Shown: one piece after another, positions 1-7,887 of the stretch | Position numbering within the stretch: position 1 is the stretch's first letter | How the letters are laid out: each line of letters starts with the position of its first letter | Assembly: GCA_013042125.1 (NCBI GenBank) | Contig: JABDQS010000312.1 | Location: 1 to 11,743, forward strand | From: Eudoraea sp. | GTDB taxonomy: Bacteria > Bacteroidota > Bacteroidia > Flavobacteriales > Flavobacteriaceae | Length of the DNA: 11,743 nucleotides | Reading direction: 5' to 3' | The notes under the pieces: model-generated | Told to the model about the DNA's origin: nothing | Databases searched by the model: none | What the model saw: the letters and a program-made list of their open reading frames with translations, nothing else | Made by a program: the position numbers and the translations under genes

Positions 1-667
1 GACGTATCATTTTACTCATTTGCTCAGGCATTCCTTGCCCCAATACCGAGATTACCCCGATACCGCCCTCTACTACTGTAGGAAGCGCTGTAATGTCATC
101 TCCTGAAATTACATGGAAGCCCGCAGGCACTTCTTTCAGGAGTTGCTTAATCTGATCCATGTTCCCGCATGCTTCTTTTATTGCAATAATATTTGAGCAA
201 TCTTTTGCCAATCTTGCGACCGTAGCCGGCAACATATTACTACCGGTTCTCCCGGGCACGTTGTACAAGATCATTGGCTTTGGAGATACTGAGGCTAACA
301 TTTTGTAATGCTGATAGATGCCTTCCTGAGTGGGCTTGTTATAGTAAGGCGACACTGAAAGCACCGCATCAAAGGCTTGCAGATCGGCCTTTTTTAATTC
401 TTGAACGAGCAAAGATGTGTTATTCCCACCGATCCCGATCACCAGAGGCAAACGTCCTTTATTTTCATCAATAACCGTTTGAATTACCAATTGCTTTTCC
501 TCTGAGGTCAGCGTTACGGATTCAGCCGTGGTTCCTAAAACCACCAAATAATCTACGCCCCCTTCAATGGAATACTGCACCACCCTTCTCAGTGCCTCCA
601 CATCAACAGAACGATCCTCATTAAAAGGGGTAACCAGCGCTACTCCCGTTCCATATAATTGTTCCAT
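1..667 (-). CDS. dapA: 4-hydroxy-tetrahydrodipicolinate synthase, C-terminus cut by window edge
   Basis: DapA condenses pyruvate with aspartate-semialdehyde, the first committed step to diaminopimelate and lysine, in the cytoplasm. I translated the minus strand from the ATG at 667-665 and obtained 222 residues of an open TIM-barrel; a family member is usually about 290 residues, so roughly the last quarter lies beyond base 1. Visible motifs are GTTAES (residues 45-50, the pyruvate-binding Thr pair), SPYYNKP (106-112), LYNVPGRTG (134-142, with the proton-relay Tyr135 and Arg140), IAIKEA (161-166, with the Schiff-base Lys164) and SGDD (188-191). All expected catalytic residues are present. The start lies 2 bases after the TGA of the DUF6913-like gene, so the two are probably co-transcribed and translationally coupled. 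Identification is secure; only the end is missing. Confidence 0.96.
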   Translation of the reverse strand, partial: MEQLYGTGVALVTPFNEDRSVDVEALRRVVQYSIEGGVDYLVVLGTTAESVTLTSEEKQLVIQTVIDENKGRLPLVIGIGGNNTSLLVQELKKADLQAFDAVLSVSPYYNKPTQEGIYQHYKMLASVSPKPMILYNVPGRTGSNMLPATVARLAKDCSNIIAIKEACGNMDQIKQLLKEVPAGFHVISGDDITALPTVVEGGIGVISVLGQGMPEQMSKMIR

Positions 668-669
668 GA

Positions 670-1203
670 TCATAACTCGTTCATTACTTTTAAATACTTC
701 TTTAATTCTGTTTTAAAGGTCTTAAAGTCTTGCAGCTGTGTTTGCAATATCAGATCATTCAACTCAGTATCGATCTCAGCAAAACCCACCTTTATCCTGG
801 CTTTGGTCTTAACGGTCATCAGTTTCAGGATCAACGTATCCCGGGTGTAATAATTCACAAGAAGGTCGTACTCCTTGGTCAAAAACTCCAGAGCATAACT
901 GTTTTCAACGGCCCCACCCCAACCCAGGTCCTTATCAGAAAAAATAGGCGTTGCATAGGGAGAGTTCTTGTCATAAAACCCTCTGTATCCTATTATTTTA
1001 ACGGCATTGGGCCTCAAATTAAATATTTCAATGAACTGTTGAAAATAATCCGCATTATCAAACGTATCAAGATCCACGATCACACCAACATTCTTTATTC
1101 CCTTTTTGCTTCTTTCAATCTCAGGATTTTTTAAGAGTTCATTCTTAAGATATTTCTCGCCTGATTTATGCTTGAATTTGTCCTTTAGTCCCTGTAAAAA
1201 CAT
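670..1203 (-). CDS. DUF6913-like conserved protein, function unknown
   Basis: A 177-residue, Lys-rich soluble protein with an ATG start at 1203 and no signal peptide or membrane segment. The N-terminus (residues 1-35) is a strongly basic, probably helical stretch. It is followed by an alternating strand/helix pattern with a hydrophobic strand and acidic tip ([12 protein letters not shown], about 39-50), and by a second part containing DKDLGWGG (about 90-97) and a YDLLVNYYT strand (about 112-120). I recognise this as the uncharacterised Bacteroidota family that sits directly upstream of dapA and believe it is the one called DUF6913; the family name is from memory. It ends 2 bases before the dapA start, which suggests shared expression but does not show a role in lysine synthesis. 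No catalytic motif is evident. Confidence 0.85.
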   Translation of the reverse strand: MFLQGLKDKFKHKSGEKYLKNELLKNPEIERSKKGIKNVGVIVDLDTFDNADYFQQFIEIFNLRPNAVKIIGYRGFYDKNSPYATPIFSDKDLGWGGAVENSYALEFLTKEYDLLVNYYTRDTLILKLMTVKTKARIKVGFAEIDTELNDLILQTQLQDFKTFKTELKKYLKVMNEL

Positions 1204-1282
1204 CTATCTTTGCGTTTTGGTAAAGGTAACCATTCTCTTAGCATTTCACAGGGCTAAGTTATCACGTTTAGACGATTTAAAT
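1204..1282. promoter_or_regulatory. Divergent spacer between DUF6913-dapA and the split 5'-nucleotidase
   Basis: These 79 bases separate two divergent start codons and must hold both promoters unless these lie in coding sequence. On the plus strand TATCTTTG at 1205-1212 matches the Bacteroidota -7 element TAnnTTTG exactly. A near -33 element TTTA (1184-1187) lies 17 bases upstream, and a better TTTG (1177-1180) lies 24 bases upstream, slightly too far. On the minus strand TACCTTTA (complement of 1221-1228) matches 7 of 8 positions, with no clear -33 partner. If both are used, the two start sites overlap. No Shine-Dalgarno sequence precedes either gene. Confidence 0.4.
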
Positions 1283-2041
1283 ATGAAACTTTTTGTTGTA
1301 TTTATAACAATTATTCTTCTTACTTCCTGTGCTCAAAGTCCATCACAACTAACCTCTATCAAAGGCAAACAACTTCCCATAAATTCGGAAATCTCTTCAA
1401 ATGATTCTGTTGAATCGTTTATAACTCCTTATCGCAATAGGGTTAACAGCGTTTTAGACAGTGTATTGGCCTATGCTCCGGAAGATATTGTAAAGTTCGA
1501 CGGTGAACTAAACACCTCCGAAGGAAATCTGATGGCCGATATATTAATGTGGCAATCTGAGCCCATTTTTAAAATGCGCACAGGACATGATGTAGACATC
1601 GCTATGCTGAACTACGGCGGAATACGCAATGTTATCTCTGCCGGATCCGTAACGGCCCGAACTGCCTATGAAGTGATGCCTTTTGAAAATTATATAGTAG
1701 TTCTAGAACTGCCGGGTAGAGCAATAAGAGAAATGGTTGGCTATCTCATTGCTTCCAGCAGACCTCAACCTATTAGTGGGATGAAGATCGTACTCAACAC
1801 CAATGGTACTTTGCGATCTGTAAACATCCAGGGCAAACCTTTTGATGAAAATAAAACCTACAATCTCGCTACTATAGATTATTTAATACAGGGTGGTGGT
1901 AATATGGATTTTTTAAAGGATCACAAAAGTATTACTGAACTGGATTATTTATTAAGAAATGCCATGATAGATCATTTTAAAAAAGTTGATACCCTGAGGG
2001 CTGCGGTAGATGATCGGTTTATTCAAATCAAACAACCATGA
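1283..2041 (+). CDS. 5'-nucleotidase C-terminal domain lipoprotein (split nucleotidase, part 1)
   Basis: This 252-residue protein contains only the C-terminal, substrate-binding domain of UshA-type 5'-nucleotidases. I chose the ATG at 1283 because it opens a typical lipoprotein signal: basic start, hydrophobic core and lipobox LLTSC with Cys16. The frame is open further upstream only by using a TTG inside the opposite gene. Domain marks are EGNLMADIL (80-88), NYGGIRN (110-116), PFENYIVVLELPG (133-145, with a Phe at the base-stacking position) and YNLATIDYLIQGGGNMDF (193-210). The usual GG-D of the last motif reads GGG here. The metallophosphatase domain is missing and is supplied by the next gene, whose ATG overlaps this gene's stop (ATGA at 2038-2041). 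The pair probably forms one periplasmic, membrane-anchored nucleotidase that recovers nucleosides and phosphate. The domain is clear; exact substrate is not. Confidence 0.92.
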   Translation: MKLFVVFITIILLTSCAQSPSQLTSIKGKQLPINSEISSNDSVESFITPYRNRVNSVLDSVLAYAPEDIVKFDGELNTSEGNLMADILMWQSEPIFKMRTGHDVDIAMLNYGGIRNVISAGSVTARTAYEVMPFENYIVVLELPGRAIREMVGYLIASSRPQPISGMKIVLNTNGTLRSVNIQGKPFDENKTYNLATIDYLIQGGGNMDFLKDHKSITELDYLLRNAMIDHFKKVDTLRAAVDDRFIQIKQP

Positions 2042-2952
2042 AACGCAGATCATTTATTCAAAATTCTGTTGCGAGTGCCGGATTTGTTGGTCTTGGGGGC
2101 ACCTTATTAAATAGTTGCTCTGCGTTCTACAAAAAACAAATCACGATCTTACATACCAACGATGTGCACAGTCATATCGACCCATTTCCGACAGACCATG
2201 CAGCTTTTCCAAATTTGGGTGGTTTGGCCAGAAGAGCTACCCTTATTTCACAAATTCGCAAAGAAAATCCAAACACCTTGTTATTGGATGCAGGTGATAT
2301 TTTTCAAGGCACTCCCTATTTCAATTTTTATGGTGGCGAATTAGAGTTTAAATTAATGAGCGCACTGCGTTATGATGCAGCTACTATTGGAAATCATGAT
2401 TTTGACAATGGAGTTGATGGACTATTAGCTCAAATGCCCTATGCAAATTTTGACTTCCTCTCCGCTAACTATGATTTTACCAATACCGTTTTGGATGGAT
2501 TCACCTCCCCTTTTAAAGTTTTTATGGTTGATGGGTTGAAAGTGGGCGTTTTTGGTCTGGGGATAGCGCTGGAAGGCCTGGTCACAAAGAAATTATATAA
2601 AGAAACCCAATACCTCGATCCCATTGAAATTGCGCAGGATATGAGTAGAGTTCTAAAACAAGAAAAGAAGTGCGACCTTGTTATTTGCCTTTCTCATCTG
2701 GGGTATGAATATAAAAACGAACCTCAAACCCCAAGTGATATGCTTCTGGCTTCCAAAACAGAGGACATAGATCTAATCATAGGAGGGCATACGCACACAT
2801 TTTTGGAAAAACCGGTTATCCGAAACAACCGGAAAGATATACCTGTTTTGATCAACCAGGTAGGATGTTACGGAATCAATCTGGGTCGAATCGATTTTTT
2901 CTTTGATAGCTCAAAAACTAAAAGTGCGGACGGAATCTCCATCACGGTATAA
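2038..2952 (+). CDS. Metallophosphatase, 5'-nucleotidase catalytic domain with Tat/lipoprotein signal (part 2)
   Basis: A 304-residue calcineurin-like metallophosphatase equivalent to the catalytic N-terminal domain of UshA/CpdB-type enzymes, without the C-terminal substrate domain. Residues 1-27 look like a twin-arginine signal (KRRSFIQ, Arg3-Arg4) ending in a lipobox-like LLNSC with Cys27, so export by Tat and lipid anchoring are likely. All metal ligands and the catalytic dyad are visible: HTNDVHSH (Asp42, His44), LLLDAGD (Asp87), GNHDFDNG (Asn119, His120, Asp123), CLSH (His220) and GGHTHT (His251, His253). It overlaps the preceding C-terminal-domain gene by 4 bases, so the two are made together. 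Gene order is reversed relative to the domain order of the fused enzyme. The likely reaction is hydrolysis of 5'-nucleotides or related phosphoesters in the periplasm; specificity cannot be read from the sequence. Confidence 0.92.
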   Translation: MKRRSFIQNSVASAGFVGLGGTLLNSCSAFYKKQITILHTNDVHSHIDPFPTDHAAFPNLGGLARRATLISQIRKENPNTLLLDAGDIFQGTPYFNFYGGELEFKLMSALRYDAATIGNHDFDNGVDGLLAQMPYANFDFLSANYDFTNTVLDGFTSPFKVFMVDGLKVGVFGLGIALEGLVTKKLYKETQYLDPIEIAQDMSRVLKQEKKCDLVICLSHLGYEYKNEPQTPSDMLLASKTEDIDLIIGGHTHTFLEKPVIRNNRKDIPVLINQVGCYGINLGRIDFFFDSSKTKSADGISITV

Positions 2953-3038
2953 AGTCAATCTCCTGTCAAAACTTTTTTTTAAGCCCAATTGTAATTCAAG
3001 AAATGCTATTGCCCTTACTTAACAATTAAATCCCTGGG

Positions 3039-3092
3039 GCGAATCAACAATAATTTTAGGTTAATTATCTTCCGGAATGCTATTTGATTCGC
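3039..3092. repeat. 9-bp inverted repeat upstream of the alcohol dehydrogenase
   Basis: GCGAATCAA at 3039-3047 and TTGATTCGC at 3084-3092 are exact reverse complements separated by 36 bases. A smaller inverted repeat, ATAATT (3050-3055) and AATTAT (3063-3068), lies between them. The right arm ends 19 bases before the putative -7 element at 3112 and would overlap a -33 element (TTCG, 3088-3091). This position suits two operator half-sites for a dimeric or looping regulator of the alcohol dehydrogenase. The loop is too long and no T-run follows, so an intrinsic terminator is unlikely. Confidence 0.45.
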
Positions 3093-3111
3093 TAATCACC
3101 TGCATATCCCC

Positions 3112-3119
3112 TATCTTTA
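3112..3119 (+). promoter_or_regulatory. Putative -7 element of the alcohol dehydrogenase gene
   Basis: TATCTTTA matches TAnnTTTG at 7 of 8 positions and lies 24 bases before the ATG at 3144. A weak -33 candidate TTCG (3088-3091) is 20 bases upstream; the exact TTTG at 3083-3086 is 25 bases away, beyond the usual range. The leader would be about 18 bases and A/T-rich, as is common in Bacteroidota. Confidence 0.35.
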
Positions 3120-3143
3120 AAATTCATTTTAAATTAAAGAATT

Positions 3144-4151
3144 ATGAGTAAAGTAAATGCTTTTGCTGCGCAGGAAGCCGGTGGTTCACTTTCAAAATTT
3201 AGGTATGAACTTGGGGATCTGAAAAGCGAAGAAGTTGATATTAAAATACACTACTGCGGCATTTGCCATTCTGATCTGAGCATGTTGAATAATGAATGGG
3301 GTATGACCCAGTATCCTTTTGTTCCGGGTCACGAAATTGTTGGAGAAGTAACGGCTATTGGTGACAAGGTAAAAAAAGTAAAAGTGGGTGATAAGGTTGG
3401 ATTAGGCTGGAACTCAGCCTCCTGTATGCATTGCGAACAATGTATGAGGGGACAGCATCATTTGTGCTATAATCTGGAGTCTACCATTGTTGGCCGCCAT
3501 GGTGGATTTGCAGACTATGTAAGGGGTCATTGGTCATGGACGGTACCACTACCTAAAGAGATTGATATGGCCAAAGCCGGACCATTGTTATGTGGCGGAA
3601 TCACTGTTTTTAACCCCATCATACTTGCCGGGGTAAAACCGACAGATAAAGTAGGTGTTATTGGTATCGGTGGTCTTGGCCATATGGCTCTAAAATTTCT
3701 GAACAAATGGGGCTGTGAGGTAATCGCATTTAGCTCTAATCCGGACAAAAAAGAACAGATTTTGAAAATGGGGGCCACCAAGGTCATTAATTCCAGGGAT
3801 CCCGAAGAGTTAAAAAGTATCAATGGCACTCTCGATTTTATTTTAAACACTACCAATGTTAGCCTGGATTGGGATTCATATTTAGGCACCCTAGCTCCCA
3901 AAGGAAGATTCCATACTGTTGGAGCCGTCCTAGAGCCCATGCCAATTCCCGCATTTTCTTTGATCATGGGGGAGAAATCGGTGGCCGGTAGTCCGTTAGG
4001 CAGTCCTGCTTTAACAACAACAATGCTAGATTTTTGTGTTAGACACGATATTTATCCTATAGTCGAAGAGTTTCCCATGGAAAATGTGAATGAGGCAATG
4101 GAGCATTTACACAAAGGAAAAGCAAGATATCGAATTGTACTTAAAGCCTAA
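3144..4151 (+). CDS. NAD(P)-dependent zinc alcohol dehydrogenase, CAD/YahK type
   Basis: A 335-residue cytoplasmic medium-chain dehydrogenase that should interconvert aldehydes and primary alcohols. The N-terminal catalytic domain shows CGICHSD (38-44; Cys38 or Cys41 region is the catalytic zinc site), PGHEIVGEV (61-69, His63-Glu64), a structural-zinc set Cys94, Cys97, Cys100 and Cys108, and the further catalytic-zinc cysteine in PLLCGG (Cys150). The Rossmann domain has GIGGLGHMALKF (174-185). The loop after the second strand reads AFSSNPDKKE (195-204); the Ser pair and lysines there resemble NADPH-preferring cinnamyl-alcohol-dehydrogenase relatives. It stands alone: 191 bases separate it from the nucleotidase pair, with its own putative promoter and an inverted repeat, and its stop overlaps the stop of the opposing gene. 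A role in aldehyde detoxification is plausible for this family, but the substrate is not inferable. Confidence 0.94.
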   Translation: MSKVNAFAAQEAGGSLSKFRYELGDLKSEEVDIKIHYCGICHSDLSMLNNEWGMTQYPFVPGHEIVGEVTAIGDKVKKVKVGDKVGLGWNSASCMHCEQCMRGQHHLCYNLESTIVGRHGGFADYVRGHWSWTVPLPKEIDMAKAGPLLCGGITVFNPIILAGVKPTDKVGVIGIGGLGHMALKFLNKWGCEVIAFSSNPDKKEQILKMGATKVINSRDPEELKSINGTLDFILNTTNVSLDWDSYLGTLAPKGRFHTVGAVLEPMPIPAFSLIMGEKSVAGSPLGSPALTTTMLDFCVRHDIYPIVEEFPMENVNEAMEHLHKGKARYRIVLKA

Positions 4152-4453
4152 TATAACAGGAGCGACCTAACCAAATCCTCAAATTCTGCCTCCAGGGATT
4201 TATCAGGAATAGGTTTACCTGCTCTGCGATACCAGTATTCAGCATTCCATTGATCACCCTCCTTACGGTGAAGGTAAGCGTGGATCCACATAGCAGTAGG
4301 GGTAGAAAGGGAATCAACTAATTCGTGAGCCTTTACCCAGTTCCCTTTAGCGTCCCACCAGAGGGCAGCTTTCTCTTTCTTCCAGGAGGAAGGCGGCACC
4401 CCTGAATGCTCCACTAACTTATAGAAATCCTCTATGCTATGAATAGATGTCAT
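4148..4453 (-). CDS. Conserved 101-residue Trp/Tyr-rich protein, function unknown
   Basis: A small soluble acidic protein without signal peptide or membrane segment. I chose the ATG at 4453 (MTSIHSIEDFYKLVE). The frame extends 8 codons further only to a TTG at 4477, 4 bases from the ligA stop, which is less convincing. The body is rich in aromatics: KAALWWDAKGNWVKAHELVD, then WIHAYLHRKEGDQWNAEYWYR, ending in RRAGKPIP. The repeated pattern of helix, W/H, K-G/E-G-D, W/N looks like a pair of short helical hairpins, reminiscent of a single TPR-like unit. I recall similar unnamed proteins in many bacteria, but no assigned function. It follows ligA by 28 bases as the last gene of the GNAT-prmC-ligA run. 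Its TAG overlaps the TAA of the convergent alcohol dehydrogenase by 3 bases. Confidence 0.82.
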   Translation of the reverse strand: MTSIHSIEDFYKLVEHSGVPPSSWKKEKAALWWDAKGNWVKAHELVDSLSTPTAMWIHAYLHRKEGDQWNAEYWYRRAGKPIPDKSLEAEFEDLVRSLLLY

Positions 4454-4481
4454 CTTCGTGTTAATAAATCCGTTCAAAAAA

Positions 4482-6491
<2,010 letters not shown>

Positions 6492-6498
6492 CTAAAAC

Positions 6499-7356
6499 TT
6501 ATTGTGCCAAATTAATTCCTTTGATAAACCGATCCTTCCCATGCAGGTCCTGCCGAATTTCTATATCATTGATACCGTGCTCCTTCAAAAGATCACTTAC
6601 CTCTTTTCCGTATAATTGATTGATCTCAAGATACAGTTCACCTCCTTTTTTCAGAGCTTTTTGTGCTACTATTGCAAGATATTCATAAAACAACAAAGGA
6701 TGTTTATCCGGCACAAAAAGCGCCCGGGAAGGTTCCGCATTCTTCACATGATTCTCCATTGAGACCTTCTCACTCTCAAGCACATATGGGGGATTGGAAA
6801 CAATAATGTCATATTCTTTCTGAGGTATGTCAATATCACGAACATCTGCCTGTTTGAATAGAACGGTAACCTCATTTTTAGTAGCATTTTGTTTTGCCAC
6901 AACCAGGGCTTCTTCTGAAATATCAATGGCCTCAACTTCGGCAAGGGGCAGATATTTTGCCAAGGCAATTGCAATACAGCCACTCCCTGTGCCAATATCC
7001 AATATTTTGATCTTTGACCTTGACCCTTCGTGGTCCTTTAGTATCCATCGCACCAATTCTTCCGTTTCCGGTCTTGGAATTAAGACATGCTCATTGACCC
7101 TCAATGTCAGTTCAAGAAAAGAGGTAGTCCCCAATACATACTGTATGGGTCTTCCTAATTTCAATGCTGCAAGACCTTCAAAAAACAGAGATTCTTCTTC
7201 CTTGGTGATGATCCATTGCGGTTGGATCGCCAAATGGAAACGGGGTAATCCTAAATAACTTTCCACAAAGTAGTAGAAGAAATGGGTTACTTCCTCTTTC
7301 CCATATTGGAGGTCCAATTCCTGATGAAAAATTTGTTTTATATCCTTTAAGAGCAT
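6499..7356 (-). CDS. prmC: Peptide chain release factor N5-glutamine methyltransferase
   Basis: PrmC (HemK) uses S-adenosylmethionine to methylate the glutamine of the GGQ motif in release factors RF1 and RF2, which increases termination efficiency. The 285-residue protein has the family N-terminal helical domain (1-90) with GRPIQYVLG (68-76), then IPRPETEELV (93-102), the SAM-binding motif ILDIGTGSGCIAIALA (118-133), the acidic adenosine-contact strand AIDIS (143-147), and the glutamine-binding IVSNPPYV (185-192). The NPPY tetrad separates it from protein methyltransferases of other types. The start follows the acetyltransferase stop by 10 bases and its TAA lies 19 bases before ligA. In related genomes I recall prmC divergent from ribD; here a GNAT gene lies between them. 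Confidence 0.96.
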   Translation of the reverse strand: MLLKDIKQIFHQELDLQYGKEEVTHFFYYFVESYLGLPRFHLAIQPQWIITKEEESLFFEGLAALKLGRPIQYVLGTTSFLELTLRVNEHVLIPRPETEELVRWILKDHEGSRSKIKILDIGTGSGCIAIALAKYLPLAEVEAIDISEEALVVAKQNATKNEVTVLFKQADVRDIDIPQKEYDIIVSNPPYVLESEKVSMENHVKNAEPSRALFVPDKHPLLFYEYLAIVAQKALKKGGELYLEINQLYGKEVSDLLKEHGINDIEIRQDLHGKDRFIKGINLAQ

Positions 7357-7366
7357 TGGTAGTAAA

Positions 7367-7864
7367 TCAGGTCTTAAGTTTTTTGATCATCCAGACTTTA
7401 CATGAATAATGACCGGTATTTCCCATTGGTGCTTCCAGGTACTCAAATCCCCATTTTTCATATAACTTGAGTGCACTTTTCATATGTGGCATAGTCTCTA
7501 AATAACAGAAGTCATAACCTTCTTTATCAGCTGTATGCAGGCAAAGTTCGAGCATTTTAGTCCCTATCCCCTTGCCTCTGCACTCTTTTAGAAAGTACAT
7601 TTTTTGCAATTCACAGACATTCCCTTCGCAGGCCTCCAATGCAACAATTCCGGCACCACCTACTATTTCATCCCCCTTTTCAACTACGAAATATGCTGCT
7701 CTGGGCTTGTCATAATATTCAAACAGTGAATCGAGTACAGGATCCGCATAGGTGGTCCCAATTTTTGGCACCTCATGCTCTCCCAAAACCGAACGGATCA
7801 CCCGGGCAACCTGTGCATTATCAGCCCCCGTCATTTCCCTTATTCTCAGGGCATCTGAAATCAT
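7367..7864 (-). CDS. GNAT family N-acetyltransferase
   Basis: A 165-residue GNAT-fold acyltransferase that should transfer acetyl from acetyl-CoA to an unidentified amine. I chose the ATG at 7864 (MISDALRIREMTGADNAQVA), which gives the typical first strand and helix. A longer frame starts only at a TTG (7966) inside ribD. Motif A with the pyrophosphate-binding loop is clear: LQKMYFLKECRGKGIGTKML (about 89-108, R-G-K-G-I-G). Motif B follows as YLETMPHMKSALKLYEKWGF, where the ALKLYEKWGFE segment is characteristic. A Cys-rich stretch (EACEGNVCELQ) precedes motif A. It heads the minus-strand run toward prmC and ligA. Its start is only 23 bases from the ribD start, so any promoter would lie within ribD coding sequence; TATTTTTC (complement of 7900-7907) is a 7 of 8 match to a -7 element. 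Confidence 0.92.
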   Translation of the reverse strand: MISDALRIREMTGADNAQVARVIRSVLGEHEVPKIGTTYADPVLDSLFEYYDKPRAAYFVVEKGDEIVGGAGIVALEACEGNVCELQKMYFLKECRGKGIGTKMLELCLHTADKEGYDFCYLETMPHMKSALKLYEKWGFEYLEAPMGNTGHYSCKVWMIKKLKT

Positions 7865-7875
7865 GATTATTATCC

Positions 7876-7883
7876 TATTTTTG
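7876..7883 (+). promoter_or_regulatory. Putative -7 element of the ribD operon
   Basis: TATTTTTG is an exact match to the Bacteroidota -7 element TAnnTTTG, placed in the 23-base gap between the divergent GNAT and ribD starts. The weak upstream partner TCTG ends at 7857, 18 bases before it. Transcription would begin about 7 bases downstream, at or next to the GTG start at 7888, giving a leader of essentially zero length. Confidence 0.4.
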
Positions 7884-7887
7884 CGAT

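Noticed and set aside
730..1134. 134-codon plus-strand frame opposite the DUF6913-like gene
   Set aside because: It is a shadow of the minus-strand gene, with no domain or promoter of its own.
1106..1282. Upstream extension of the 5'-nucleotidase C-terminal-domain gene
   Set aside because: It begins at a TTG inside the opposite DUF6913-like gene, and its residues would bury the clear lipoprotein signal that starts at the ATG at 1283.
2973..2980. 8-T run after the metallophosphatase gene as an intrinsic terminator
   Set aside because: No GC-rich stem precedes it within a usable distance.
3527..3967. 146-codon open frame antisense to the alcohol dehydrogenase
   Set aside because: It lies wholly within a strongly supported coding region on the other strand and has no recognisable domain or start context.
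4454..4477. 8-residue extension of the 101-residue protein
   Set aside because: It needs a TTG start 4 bases from the ligA stop, while a good ATG follows at 4453.
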